Origin: CALXCT01 sp964422185
GTDB lineage: Bacteria; Bacillota; Clostridia; Oscillospirales; Oscillospiraceae
Length of the DNA: 57,610 nt
Assembly (NCBI GenBank): GCA_964422185.1
Contig: CAYRAG010000005.1
Coordinates: 1 to 57,610, forward strand
Direction of reading: 5' to 3'
Shown here in pieces: positions 25,506-34,044 of this stretch (positions are counted from its first letter, which is position 1; every line of letters begins with the position of its first letter). The notes below the pieces were generated by a model. The model was not told the origin of the DNA. It worked only from the letters and a program-made list of their open reading frames with translations, and made no database searches. Made by a program: the position numbers and the translations under genes.

Positions 25506-27179
25506 TCACCCCGGCAGGACTTCGCAGCGATCCTGATAGCACCCGACCGCGTATTTCAGAACGGTTTCCACTCCGTCATCCTGGAATGCGTCCGCGGACT
25601 GGAAACATTCCATCTGTGACAGCGCATCCCGGCAGGCCTGTTTCAGATCGCCGTCCTGCGCGTATTTCATCCCGAAGACAATCCCGGTTCTCCCGTCCCC
25701 GGAAACCGCAAGGATCTCCGCGGTGTCGTCTCCGTCCTCGCGGCTGGATTTCACGCGCCAGCGGTCGTCCGTGTTCAGAACGGTGAGCAGTCTGTCGTAG
25801 AAGTTCTGCTTCAGGCGGTTCGGCGCGATGCCAAGGAGACTGGAAGACACCCCCAGATATGTTTTAAAGAGTTCTTTCACCTCATCTGTGTTGCCTGAGA
25901 GCAGCACCGTATGAAACCGGTTCAGGATGTCCGGATCCGCACGCAGTTCCTCCTCGAAGCGCCGCAGCATCTGCCTCTCAAAGACATCCCGCATCTCCAG
26001 ATTCGGGATGGCCAGCCGCCTGCCCCATACACTTTCCTCTCCGCGCTGTGTCACATACCCGGCCGCGAAGACCATGCTCCAGGCACGATATGGATCGCAT
26101 ATTTCGGTGCAGGTGAGGCCCTCATCGATCTCCTCTACGATGGTCTCTCCCGCAATCAGTTTCTCAATCTGAGATTCTCTCTTCCAGCCGTACGATTCCA
26201 CAAAGCGCCTGATCCCGCTTTCTTCGCTGTCATTGGTCCAGTAATTCTGCGGCTGCGCGGCCGGGTTGTCCAGGAGTGCGCTGCAGTAGGTCACCACATC
26301 CCGCGGGCAGAATATTTCGGTATTCCCAAACTGGTACCCGCCGTACCATTTCCCTGCCGTATCACAGCGGTCTGAACAGCCGTAATACGAGAAGAGCTTC
26401 TCGACCTCTTCCTCCGTAAACCCGAAATACCCTGCGGAAGATTTGTCGCTGACAGGGCGGAGAATCCAGTTATTCAGGTTTGAGAACAGGCACTCTTCGA
26501 TAATCTGCACGCGTCCGGTCAGCACAGCGAACTCCAGGCTGTAGTTGGATTTTAAAACCGCGCCGAGCAGGCTTGCGATCAGGGACATCATCCGACTGTG
26601 ATACCCATGGGTGACTGCCTCTATCAGCGGGGCGTCATACTCGTCGATCAGCACAATCGCGTCTTTCCCAAAGTGCTTTGCCAGAAAGTCTGTCAGCCTT
26701 TCCAGACTCCCTCTCAGAGTGGTCGAATCCATGTGCCTGTCGAGAAGATCCCTGTAATCTTTTCTATCGAGGTCACTCAGTTTTTCGCTGTCGAGAAGAA
26801 ACCGGAACTTCTCCGCGGTTGAGACAATCAAATCTGCCGCTTTCCGGTACGCCTCCTCATAGGTCTCGCCGCCAATCTCTTTCATGGAGAGGGAGATCAC
26901 CGGGTACTTCCCCATGTATTTCTCGCAGAGATCTTTCTCTTTCGAAATCTCAAGGCCGTCAAAGATGGTCTTATCCCCGCCCGGCGAGAAGAAATGCTCC
27001 AGCATACTCAAATTCAGGGTTAAGCCGAAATGGTGGGGGCGGGCAAACAGCGTGACCTTGCTGGGCAGTCTCAGCAAATCCCGGATCAGACTGGTCTTGT
27101 CCACATAGTAGTAATTCTCCGTGCGAATCTGCGCAAAATCGTTGATCCCAACGGGGAGCCTCATTTTTTTCTGTTCCAT
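25506..27179 (-). CDS. AAA-ATPase-like / PD-(D/E)XK nuclease-fold protein
   Basis: A 557-residue protein of the AAA_9 plus PDDEXK_9 architecture that is common and multicopy in gut anaerobes. The N-terminal family signature LPVGINDFAQIRTENYYYVDKT and the Walker B LIDEYDAPLIEA are present, but the P-loop reads RPHHFGLTL where the family usually has RPRRFGKS, so the lysine is lost. The C-terminal nuclease fold (YDRLLTVLN, then TAEILAV, GIVFGMKYA) lacks the usual acidic residue before the strand and the Glu of ExK. The ATG at 27179 follows GGGAGG. It is an intact frame of accessory type; function unknown, possibly a catalytically dead relative. Confidence 0.75.
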   Translation of the reverse strand: MEQKKMRLPVGINDFAQIRTENYYYVDKTSLIRDLLRLPSKVTLFARPHHFGLTLNLSMLEHFFSPGGDKTIFDGLEISKEKDLCEKYMGKYPVISLSMKEIGGETYEEAYRKAADLIVSTAEKFRFLLDSEKLSDLDRKDYRDLLDRHMDSTTLRGSLERLTDFLAKHFGKDAIVLIDEYDAPLIEAVTHGYHSRMMSLIASLLGAVLKSNYSLEFAVLTGRVQIIEECLFSNLNNWILRPVSDKSSAGYFGFTEEEVEKLFSYYGCSDRCDTAGKWYGGYQFGNTEIFCPRDVVTYCSALLDNPAAQPQNYWTNDSEESGIRRFVESYGWKRESQIEKLIAGETIVEEIDEGLTCTEICDPYRAWSMVFAAGYVTQRGEESVWGRRLAIPNLEMRDVFERQMLRRFEEELRADPDILNRFHTVLLSGNTDEVKELFKTYLGVSSSLLGIAPNRLKQNFYDRLLTVLNTDDRWRVKSSREDGDDTAEILAVSGDGRTGIVFGMKYAQDGDLKQACRDALSQMECFQSADAFQDDGVETVLKYAVGCYQDRCEVLPG

Positions 27180-27414
27180 TCATCCATACCTCCCGTCCTT
27201 CCCTCTGCCGGAGCGGAGAGCACCGTGCGGCTGTCTGTTTTCGCTCTCATGATTCCCTGCTGCCGGCAGAAATTGCCATTGGCTTTCCGCGTGTTCCGCT
27301 GCGATGTCAGGTGCGCCCGCGGCAGTTCTGACATCACAGGTTCCGGGGGGACAACCCCGGGATCGTGTGCGCACAGACAGGCCGCTGACCTGCCCGGCGC
27401 CCGGTTTCTGCCGC
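27180..27414. other. Intergenic stretch without visible gene
   Basis: These 235 bases upstream of the AAA/PD-(D/E)XK gene show no gene, promoter or hairpin that I can support beyond the ribosome site of that gene. Confidence 0.4.
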
Positions 27415-27477
27415 CTACCTGGACAGCTTCAGAAGCTCGTATAACACGGCAATGATGACCACGATGACCAGGAACAT
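27415..27477 (-). CDS. Putative 20-residue membrane peptide
   Basis: A short frame from an ATG at 27477 encodes MFLVIVVIIAVLYELLKLSR. It is one hydrophobic helix with a basic end. A purine-rich GGAGGGAGA lies just upstream at suitable spacing. It resembles KdpF-like or other single-helix small proteins in form only; no kdp genes are nearby. It is downstream of, and in the same direction as, the small membrane protein at 27575-27829. Confidence 0.45.
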   Translation of the reverse strand: MFLVIVVIIAVLYELLKLSR

Positions 27478-27521
27478 GACTTTCTCCCTCCCTGCCCGGC
27501 CGAAACGCCGGGGTGACTGCA

Positions 27522-27571
27522 CAAAAGAACCTCCCCGCTGCTGCCGGGGACGGGCGGCGGGCCTCCCGCCG
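27522..27571 (-). terminator. Possible weak terminator after the 84-residue membrane protein
   Basis: Two adjacent GC-rich inverted repeats (GGCGGG/CCCGCC and TCCCC/GGGGA) are followed on the minus strand by TTCTTTTG. The stems are short, so confidence is low. Confidence 0.4.
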
Positions 27572-27574
27572 CTC

Positions 27575-27829
27575 TCAGCCCAGAAACTGAATGGTGATCA
27601 GCACCGTGACCGCCAGCACCGCGGCGGTGGAGATCCCCTCCAGCACCATGGTGCGCCAGTACTGCCGCTCTTCCAGGCGGCGGTTCCTGGACTCCCCGGG
27701 TTCCGCTGCCGTCTCGTACGCGTCCGGTGCCTCCGTCCTGCCGGACAGACTCCTCCGGTACTGTGCCAGATCGATCACATTGTCAGGGCGGGAAGCAGAC
27801 CCGCGGTCGTTGAAATACATATCGCTCAT
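27575..27829 (-). CDS. Small membrane protein, unknown function
   Basis: An 84-residue protein with a polar N-terminal part (MYFNDRGSASRPDNVIDLAQYRR) and a single C-terminal membrane helix (VLEGISTAAVLAVTVLITIQF). The ATG at 27829 follows AAAGGAGG. It has a tail-anchored layout. It is divergently transcribed from lspA. I do not recognise the family. Confidence 0.65.
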   Translation of the reverse strand: MSDMYFNDRGSASRPDNVIDLAQYRRSLSGRTEAPDAYETAAEPGESRNRRLEERQYWRTMVLEGISTAAVLAVTVLITIQFLG

Positions 27830-27959
27830 CTCCGGCGGCCTCCTTTTTCTTAATCTGACCAGAGTATACCCCCTTATCAGTCCCATAAACCGGACTTTTC
27901 TGGCGATCGGAACAAATTTTTTATTGGTATTTCGCCACGCCGGATTTGGACGGGCGCCC

Positions 27960-27988
27960 TTGAGTCCCCGCCGCCGGGGTGGTATAAT
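27960..27988 (+). promoter_or_regulatory. Promoter of lspA-rluD
   Basis: TTGAGT (27960-27965), 17 bases, TATAAT (27983-27988) with an extended TGG before it. Confidence 0.8.
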
Positions 27989-28033
27989 ACCCCCAGCCTG
28001 TTCGCGGCATTCCGCTCACGGAGGGATGGACTC

Positions 28034-28534
28034 ATGCCCTATGCCATTCTCGTCATCGCGCTCATCGCGCTGGATCAGCTGGTCAAATTTCTGGTCAGAA
28101 CCTACATTCCCCTGCAAGGGGCTGTCCCGTTTTTGCCCCATATCGTGCAGCTGACCTATGTCCGGAATACCGGCGCGGCGTTCTCCCTGTTTGAGGGGCA
28201 CACCTGGGTGCTGGCCCTGGTCTCCGCGCTGGTGGCGGCCGGCGTGGCCTTTCTGCTGTGGAAGCCGGTGTTCCGGCATCCTTTCGGGCGGGTCTCCCTG
28301 GCGCTGGTTCTGGCCGGCGCCGTGGGCAACCTCATTGACCGGGTCTTCATCGGCTATGTCACCGACATGTTCCAGGTGCTGTTCATGAATTTCGCCGTGT
28401 TCAATGTGGCGGATATGTGCGTGGTGTGCGGCGGAATCGCGTTCTGCGTCTATTTCGCGTTTTTCCATGACAGACTGGAGAGGAAGGAGAGCGCTGAGCA
28501 TGGAGGGAACGACGCCCCTGACGCTGACCGCTGA
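28034..28534 (+). CDS. lspA: Lipoprotein signal peptidase (signal peptidase II)
   Basis: A 166-residue membrane aspartyl protease that removes prolipoprotein signal peptides. Four hydrophobic segments are visible, plus ALDQLVKFLV, RNTGAAFSLFEG and the two catalytic aspartates: Asp102 in GNLIDRVFIGYVTD and Asp127 in FNVADMCV. The ATG at 28034 follows ACGGAGGG. Its substrates in this window include the lipoproteins at 36673 and 41524. It overlaps rluD by 35 bases, a standard lspA-rluD pair. Confidence 0.95.
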   Translation: MPYAILVIALIALDQLVKFLVRTYIPLQGAVPFLPHIVQLTYVRNTGAAFSLFEGHTWVLALVSALVAAGVAFLLWKPVFRHPFGRVSLALVLAGAVGNLIDRVFIGYVTDMFQVLFMNFAVFNVADMCVVCGGIAFCVYFAFFHDRLERKESAEHGGNDAPDADR

Positions 28535-29423
28535 CCGGGACGGGGAGCGCTGCGATCAGTTCCTGGCGCGGTCGCTGGACGGAATGTCCCGCTCCGGCGC
28601 CCAGCATCTGCTGGATGCCGGCCGGGTCACCCGGGACGGGGTGCCGGTGAGGAAGAGCGAGAAGCTGCCTCTGGGCGCCGCCGTCGTGGTGGATCTCCCG
28701 GAGCCGGAGCCCGTGGCGGCCGTGGCGCAGGATATCCCCCTGGATGTGGTCTATGAGGACGGGGATGTCATCGTAGTCAACAAACCGGTGGGTATGGTGG
28801 TGCATCCCGCCGCGGGGCACCCGGACGGCACCCTGGTCAACGCCCTTCTGTACCACTGCGGCGGCTCGCTGTCCGGGATCAACGGGGAACTGCGGCCCGG
28901 CATTGTGCACCGCATTGACCGGGACACCAGCGGCCTGATCATCGCGGCCAAGAACGACAGGGCGCACCTGGCGCTGGCGGAGCAGATCCGGGATCACACC
29001 CTGTACCGGGAGTATGAGGCGGTGTGCGTGGGTGCCCTGAAAGAGGACAGCGGCACCATCCGCGCGCCCATCGGACGCAGCCGCACGGATCGAAAGAAAA
29101 TGGCCGTGGACTGGCAGAACGGGCGCGAGGCGGTCACCCACTGGAGCGTGCTGTGCCGCTATCCCGGCTATACCCATGTCCAGTGCCGGCTGGAGACGGG
29201 CCGCACGCATCAGATCCGGGTGCACATGGCCTCCATCGGGCACCCGCTGCTGGGCGACACGGTGTACGGCGCCAGAAAGCCCTGGCCCGGCCTGGCCGGC
29301 CAGTGTCTCCACGCACGGCGCCTGTCTTTTCTGCATCCCGCCACAGGGGAGCGTGTCACCGTGGAATGTCCCCTGCCCGACTGGTTTACCGCTGTGCTGG
29401 ATCGGCTGGCGCGGCTGTCCTGA
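28500..29423 (+). CDS. rluD: RluD-family 23S rRNA pseudouridine synthase
   Basis: A 307-residue RluA/RluD-type enzyme. An S4 RNA-binding domain at about residues 12-75 (RCDQFLARSLDGMSRSGAQHLL) is followed by the catalytic domain with GIVHRIDRDTSGLI, where Asp140 is the nucleophile. RLETGRTHQIRVHMASIGHPLLGD is the C-terminal motif region. The start at 28500 is an ATG inside the end of lspA, behind AAGGAGAG, so the two are coupled. Confidence 0.93.
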   Translation: MEGTTPLTLTADRDGERCDQFLARSLDGMSRSGAQHLLDAGRVTRDGVPVRKSEKLPLGAAVVVDLPEPEPVAAVAQDIPLDVVYEDGDVIVVNKPVGMVVHPAAGHPDGTLVNALLYHCGGSLSGINGELRPGIVHRIDRDTSGLIIAAKNDRAHLALAEQIRDHTLYREYEAVCVGALKEDSGTIRAPIGRSRTDRKKMAVDWQNGREAVTHWSVLCRYPGYTHVQCRLETGRTHQIRVHMASIGHPLLGDTVYGARKPWPGLAGQCLHARRLSFLHPATGERVTVECPLPDWFTAVLDRLARLS

Positions 29424-29498
29424 GCCGGGACTCATCCGCTTTCCCGCCGTCCGCCCGTCTGGAGCGGACGCGTACAAATCATGCAAGGAGGAACAGAC

Positions 29499-30605
29499 AT
29501 GGCAGGCTGTTTTATGGAATGGGCGCCTCTGCGCCGCTTTCTGACCGACGCGTTCACCGGCTACGGCGTCCCGCCGGACGACGCGGCCATCTGCGCGGAT
29601 GTGCTGCTGGAGGCGGATCGCCGGGGCATCGAGAGCCACGGGGTCAACCGGTTCAAACCCATCTACATCGACCGCATTGTGAAAGGCACCCTGAAGCCGG
29701 TGACGGAGCTTGAGATCGTGAAAGACACCCCCACCACCGTGGTCATGGACGCCCACGACGGCATGGGCATGGTGGCCAGCCACAGGATGATGGAGCTGCT
29801 CATCGGGAAAGCGAAGACGGTCGGCATGGCGGGCGGCACCATCTTCAACTCCACGCACTACGGCATCGCGGGCTACTGGGCCACCATGGCCAGCAGCCAG
29901 GGTCTCATCGGCATCACCGGTACGAACGCCCGCCCGTCCATCGCGCCTACTTTCGGGGTGGAGAACATGATGGGGACGAATCCGCTGACTTTCGCCATGC
30001 CCACGGACGAGGAGTTCCCTTTCTGCCTGGACTGCGCCACCTCCATCGTCCAGCGGGGAAAAATCGAGTACTACGCCCGCATCGGCAGGGACACGCCGGC
30101 GGGCATGGTGGTCTCCCGGGACGGCGGCGAACTCACGGACTCCGAGGCCATTCTGAAAGCCCTGACGGACGGCAGCGCCGCGCTGGCGCCCCTGGGCGGC
30201 GGGCCCGGCGATGAGATGTGCGGATACAAGGGCTACGGGTACGCGGCGGTGGTGGAGATCCTCTCCGCGGCCCTCGCCGGCGGCCCGTTCATGAAGGCGC
30301 TCACCGGCGTCGGGCCGGACGGCAGTCCGCGGATGTACCACCTGGGCCATTTCTTCTTCGTCATCAACCCGGAGTTCTTCATGGGTCTGGATACTTTCCG
30401 GAAGACGGCGGGAGATATCTGCCGCGCCCTGCGCACCAGCGAAAAGGCGCCGGGATACGAGCGCATCTACACGGCCGGGGAGAAAGAATACCTCACCTCA
30501 CTGGCCAGAAAGGACGGTCTGGAGATCAACGAGGCGGTACAGAAAGAGCTGTCCGCTGTCCGGGACAGCCTGAACATGGCGTTCCGCTTCCCCTGGGAAG
30601 AGTAA
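29499..30605 (+). CDS. Ldh2/MdhAB-family malate/lactate/ureidoglycolate dehydrogenase
   Basis: A 368-residue NAD(P)-dependent oxidoreductase of the Ldh2 family, which is unrelated to classic lactate dehydrogenase. Visible family marks are DRRGIESHGVNRF near the N-terminus, NSTHYGIAGYWATMA, GTNARPSIAPTFG, GTNPLTFAMPT and EMCGYKGYGYAAVVEIL. The start at 29499 follows AAGGAGGAACAGAC. The substrate (malate, lactate, ureidoglycolate or a 2-oxoacid reduced in reverse) cannot be told from sequence. It is a single gene with a terminator directly after it. Confidence 0.85.
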   Translation: MAGCFMEWAPLRRFLTDAFTGYGVPPDDAAICADVLLEADRRGIESHGVNRFKPIYIDRIVKGTLKPVTELEIVKDTPTTVVMDAHDGMGMVASHRMMELLIGKAKTVGMAGGTIFNSTHYGIAGYWATMASSQGLIGITGTNARPSIAPTFGVENMMGTNPLTFAMPTDEEFPFCLDCATSIVQRGKIEYYARIGRDTPAGMVVSRDGGELTDSEAILKALTDGSAALAPLGGGPGDEMCGYKGYGYAAVVEILSAALAGGPFMKALTGVGPDGSPRMYHLGHFFFVINPEFFMGLDTFRKTAGDICRALRTSEKAPGYERIYTAGEKEYLTSLARKDGLEINEAVQKELSAVRDSLNMAFRFPWEE

Positions 30606-30648
30606 AAAACAGCGCCTGCGCCGGAACCACCGGCGTGGGCGCTGTTTT
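30604..30648. terminator. Bidirectional terminator
   Basis: A nearly perfect long stem (AACAGCGCC...GCCGG with CCGGC...GGCGCTGTT), flanked by A-rich sequence on the left and T-rich sequence on the right. It serves the convergent genes ending at 30605 (plus) and 30648 (minus). Confidence 0.85.
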
Positions 30649-31043
30649 CAGGTCTCTTTTTCAAATACCGTGCCGCAGTTGCGGCAGGTGACATGGATTT
30701 TGCCCTTTCCTCTGGGCACTCTGAGCTGCTGCCTGCAGTTGGGGCAGGTGAAGTAGCAGTGTTCCTTGTCCCTGCTGGCGGTGCGGCGCATCCGGAACCA
30801 GCTGAGCGCGGGGCCCGCGACTTTCAGAAAGGCGGCGTTCTCCGCACGGCGCTTCGGGATGTTCCGGGACAGGAAGCGGAAGACGCCCCACAAAAGCAGA
30901 AGCGTGGCCGCCAGGCGCAAAATCCTCAGCCGGAGAATGGCGCTGACGAAGTACAGCAGCAGATACACCGCCAGAATAAACAGTGACAGCTGATCGAAGC
31001 CGTACCGTCCGGTCATGACGCTCGAGATAAAATTGCGGAACAA
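30648..31043 (-). CDS. Membrane protein with C-terminal zinc ribbon
   Basis: A 131-residue protein. Two hydrophobic segments lie at about residues 17-53, then a basic linker (RFLSRNIPKRRAENAAFLK) and a CPNCRQQ...CRNCG zinc ribbon near the C-terminus with the motif LRVPRGKGKIHVTCRNCGT. The TTG at 31043 has GAAGGGGG upstream; an ATG ten codons later has no ribosome site. The family is common in clostridia and the role is unknown. It has its own promoter. Confidence 0.75.
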   Translation of the reverse strand: MFRNFISSVMTGRYGFDQLSLFILAVYLLLYFVSAILRLRILRLAATLLLLWGVFRFLSRNIPKRRAENAAFLKVAGPALSWFRMRRTASRDKEHCYFTCPNCRQQLRVPRGKGKIHVTCRNCGTVFEKET

Positions 31044-31125
31044 ACTGCCGCCCCCTTCTTCGGGACTCCCCCGGATCGAGCCAGGTGTGCTGCGTCGACG
31101 GGCGTGGTGGGAACTCTACACGGAT

Positions 31126-31154
31126 ATGATAGACCGTTCCGGCGTAACCGTCAA
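31126..31154 (-). promoter_or_regulatory. Promoter of the zinc-ribbon membrane protein gene
   Basis: Minus-strand TTGACG (31149-31154), 17 bases, TATCAT (31126-31131). Confidence 0.8.
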
Positions 31155-31252
31155 GAAACCTTTCGTAAACAAAATGTAAATATTCCAGCCGTTTCCGGGA
31201 AAAGCGCAACCTCCCGGCGGGGGTGCGGCCGGGGAACAGGAGCCGGGAAACC

Positions 31253-31304
31253 GAAAGCGGGGACGAACCGCGCCATGTTCTGGCGTGATCCGCCCCCGCT
31301 TTTT
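31253..31304. terminator. Terminator after hydF
   Basis: A long interrupted stem (AAAGCGGGG at 31254-31262 with CCCCGCTTT at 31294-31302, inner GCGCCA/TGGCG pairing). The best T run (CTTTTTC) is on the plus strand; on the minus strand the tail is CTTTCGGTTTC. It most likely ends the minus-strand hyd operon. Confidence 0.6.
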
Positions 31305-31312
31305 CGGGTGTC

Positions 31313-32509
31313 TCAGTCCTCCCGCAGCAGCGCGGCGATGTCCGGGAACGGCGCCACGGTTCTCGGCAGGATGCCGTGGGTGTACGCGATGGTGATGCCG
31401 TAGTTGGTGATCGGCACGCCGCTGTCCACCGCGCACCGCTGGCGGTAGCGCATCTCCCTGGCGTTGAGCATGCACGCGCCGCAGTGGACGATCATGTGGT
31501 AGCCGGAGAGATCCCCGGGAAACTCGGTGCCCGAGGTGAAGCAGAACTCCGGATTCGCCCCGGTGTACTCCCGGATCCAGCCGGGCAGTTTGACCGTGCC
31601 GATGTCGTCGCACTGGCGGTGGTGTGTGCAGCCCTCGGAGATCAGGATCCGGTCCCCGTCCCTGACGGTGTCCAGCGCCCGCACCCCCGCCACCGTCAGC
31701 GCCAGATCCCCCTTGTACCGGGCGAACAGGATGGAGAATGAGGTCAGCGGCACGGACGCGGGCACAATCTTCGACACCTTTCCGAACGCCTGGGAGTCCG
31801 TGATCACCGCGGCGGGCGGCTCTTTCAGCCGGGTCAGGGCGTCCGCCAGCTCGCTCTCCCGCACCACCACGGAGGCGGCTCCCAGCTCCAGGGCCGCACG
31901 GATAACCTGCTGCTGAGGCAGGATCAGGCGCCCCCTGGGCGCGGCGGAATCGATGGGAACCACAAGAACCGCCACATCGCCGGCTTTCAGCAGGCCGTCC
32001 AGCAGATGGCGCTGATCTTCGTCCGGCCTGGCCAGGGCGGCGATGCGCTCTTTCAGCTCACGGATGTTCCGGCCGGTTAGGGCGCTGACGCACAGGTCGC
32101 CCCCGGGCACATCCGCCTGATCGCACTTGTTCATCACCGTCAGGCAGGGGATGTTTCTGTCCCGGATAGCACGCAGCAGCCTGCCGTCCTCCGGCGTCAT
32201 GCCGGTCTGCGCGTCCACCACCAGGATGGCGATGTCCGTCTTGTTGAGCACCTGGCGGGTCTTCTTCACCCGCAGTTCCCCCAGCTCGCCCTGATCGTCC
32301 AGGCCGGCGGTGTCGATGATGGTCACCGGGCCCAGCGGCAGCAGCTCCATCGCCTTGTACACCGGGTCAGTGGTGGTGCCCGCCACCTCGGACACAATGG
32401 CCAGATTCTGCCCGGTGACGGCGTTGACCAGGCTGGATTTCCCGGCGTTGCGGCGGCCGAAGAACCCGATGTGGATCCGCTCGCCGGACGGCGTCTGATT
32501 CAGACTCAC
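31313..32509 (-). CDS. hydF: [FeFe]-hydrogenase maturation GTPase HydF
   Basis: A 398-residue scaffold GTPase on which the 2Fe subcluster of the H-cluster is assembled. The GTPase domain has GRRNAGKS at 18-25, AGTTTDPVYKAMEL, DTAGLDD and NKCD. The C-terminal cluster domain shows the ligands CTHHRQC and HCGACM (CxHx...HCxxC). The start is GTG at 32509 after GAGGGGG, 15 bases after hydG. It is the last gene of the operon. Confidence 0.96.
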   Translation of the reverse strand: MSLNQTPSGERIHIGFFGRRNAGKSSLVNAVTGQNLAIVSEVAGTTTDPVYKAMELLPLGPVTIIDTAGLDDQGELGELRVKKTRQVLNKTDIAILVVDAQTGMTPEDGRLLRAIRDRNIPCLTVMNKCDQADVPGGDLCVSALTGRNIRELKERIAALARPDEDQRHLLDGLLKAGDVAVLVVPIDSAAPRGRLILPQQQVIRAALELGAASVVVRESELADALTRLKEPPAAVITDSQAFGKVSKIVPASVPLTSFSILFARYKGDLALTVAGVRALDTVRDGDRILISEGCTHHRQCDDIGTVKLPGWIREYTGANPEFCFTSGTEFPGDLSGYHMIVHCGACMLNAREMRYRQRCAVDSGVPITNYGITIAYTHGILPRTVAPFPDIAALLRED

Positions 32510-32524
32510 TGCGTCTGCCCCCTC

Positions 32525-33940
32525 TCAGAAGCGGAAGTCCCGCACGCCCTGCTCGATCTTCTCCAGGTTGTCCCGGGCGATGGCGCGGACTTTCTCATTG
32601 GGCACCCGCTCGATCTCCCGGGCGATGAGCGCCTCCCCGATGGCCCGGGTCTCCGGGGACGCGTAGTCCACCAGGTACTCTTTCAGCGTCATCAGGGCGT
32701 TGGGATGGCAGCAGTTGAGGATCTGGCCGGATTTGCACAGGGACATGAACCGATCCCCGGTGCGCCCCTGGCGGTAGCAGGCGGTGCAGAACGAGGGGAT
32801 GTGCCCCTGCTCCATGAGCCAGCGAACCACCTCGTCCAGGGTGCGCTGGTCTGAGACATCAAACTGCTCCGTCTCCGTCGGGCGGACGGGCTCGGTATAG
32901 CCGCCGACCGAGGTGCGGGATCCGCCGGAGATCTGGCTGATCCCCAGCTCCAGCACCCGCTCCCGCACCGCCTGGCTCTCCCGGGTCGAGACGATCATGC
33001 CGGTGTAGGGGACGGCGATGCGGATGCACGCGACCAGTTTGCAGAAGATGTCGTCGCTGATGCCGTGATCGAACGAGCCGGGGTCGATGTCGTCCGCGGG
33101 GCAGATGCGGGGGACGGAGATGGTGTGGGGCCCGACGCCGAACACCGCCTCCATGTGCTCGGCGTGCATCAGCAGCGCGGCAAACTCGTAGCGGTAGGTC
33201 TCCAGCCCGAACAGCACCCCGAAACCCACATCGTCGATGCCGCCCTCCATGGCCCGGTCGTGGGCCTCGGTGTGCCAGGCGTAGTCGCTCTTGGGCCCGA
33301 ACGGGTGGAGCTGCCCGTAGCTCTCCCGGTGGTAGGTCTCCTGGAACAGGATGTAGGTGCCGATGCCCGCCTGCTTAAGCCGGCGGTAATCCTCCACCGT
33401 GGTGGCGGCGATGTTCACATTCACCCGGCGGATGTCGCCGTTTTTGTGGTGGATGGAGTAGATGGTGTCGATGGACTCCAGGATGTACTCCAGCGGGTTG
33501 TTTTTGGGATCCTCGCCCGCCTCGATGGCCAGCCGCTTGTGGCCCATGTCCTGCAGGGCGATCACCTCCCGCCGGATCTCCTCCTGGGTCAGCTTCTTCC
33601 TGGGAATGTGCCGGTTGGTGCCGTGGTAGGGGCAGTAGACGCAGCCGTTGACACAGTAGTTGGACAGGTACAGCGGCGCGAACATGACAATGCGGTTGCC
33701 GTAAAACCGCTGCTTGATCTCCCGGGCCAGGGAGAAGATCTCCTCGTTCTTCTCCGGCAGATCGCAGTCGAGCAGCACTGCGGCCTCCCGGTGGCTCAGC
33801 CCTTTCCCCAGGCGCGCCTTGTCTATCAGCTCGCGGATGAGCCCGGCGTCGGATTTGTGCGTCTGGGCGTACGCCAGGGTGTCCAGCACCTCCTGGTGGT
33901 CGATGAACTCGTCCGCCCTGCGTGATTTGGGATCGTACAT
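32525..33940 (-). CDS. hydG: [FeFe]-hydrogenase maturase HydG (radical SAM tyrosine lyase)
   Basis: A 471-residue radical SAM enzyme that cleaves tyrosine into CO and cyanide ligands for the H-cluster. The radical SAM motif CVNGCVYC is at 96-103 (Cys96, 100, 103). The C-terminal auxiliary-cluster region has CTACYRQGRTGDRFM and a late CC pair. The ATG at 33940 (MYDPKSRRADEFID) is preferred for spacing to AAAGGA; an ATG two codons upstream is the alternative. The large subunit of the hydrogenase itself is not in the window. Confidence 0.96.
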   Translation of the reverse strand: MYDPKSRRADEFIDHQEVLDTLAYAQTHKSDAGLIRELIDKARLGKGLSHREAAVLLDCDLPEKNEEIFSLAREIKQRFYGNRIVMFAPLYLSNYCVNGCVYCPYHGTNRHIPRKKLTQEEIRREVIALQDMGHKRLAIEAGEDPKNNPLEYILESIDTIYSIHHKNGDIRRVNVNIAATTVEDYRRLKQAGIGTYILFQETYHRESYGQLHPFGPKSDYAWHTEAHDRAMEGGIDDVGFGVLFGLETYRYEFAALLMHAEHMEAVFGVGPHTISVPRICPADDIDPGSFDHGISDDIFCKLVACIRIAVPYTGMIVSTRESQAVRERVLELGISQISGGSRTSVGGYTEPVRPTETEQFDVSDQRTLDEVVRWLMEQGHIPSFCTACYRQGRTGDRFMSLCKSGQILNCCHPNALMTLKEYLVDYASPETRAIGEALIAREIERVPNEKVRAIARDNLEKIEQGVRDFRF

Positions 33941-34044
33941 TCTCATGCATCCTTTCTTTCGGGTCAGACCGGATCTTCCCCGTTTGATCTTTTCTGGGAT
34001 CCGGGGTCAGAGCGCCTCTTCCCCCTTCTCCGTCCGTGTGTGTT

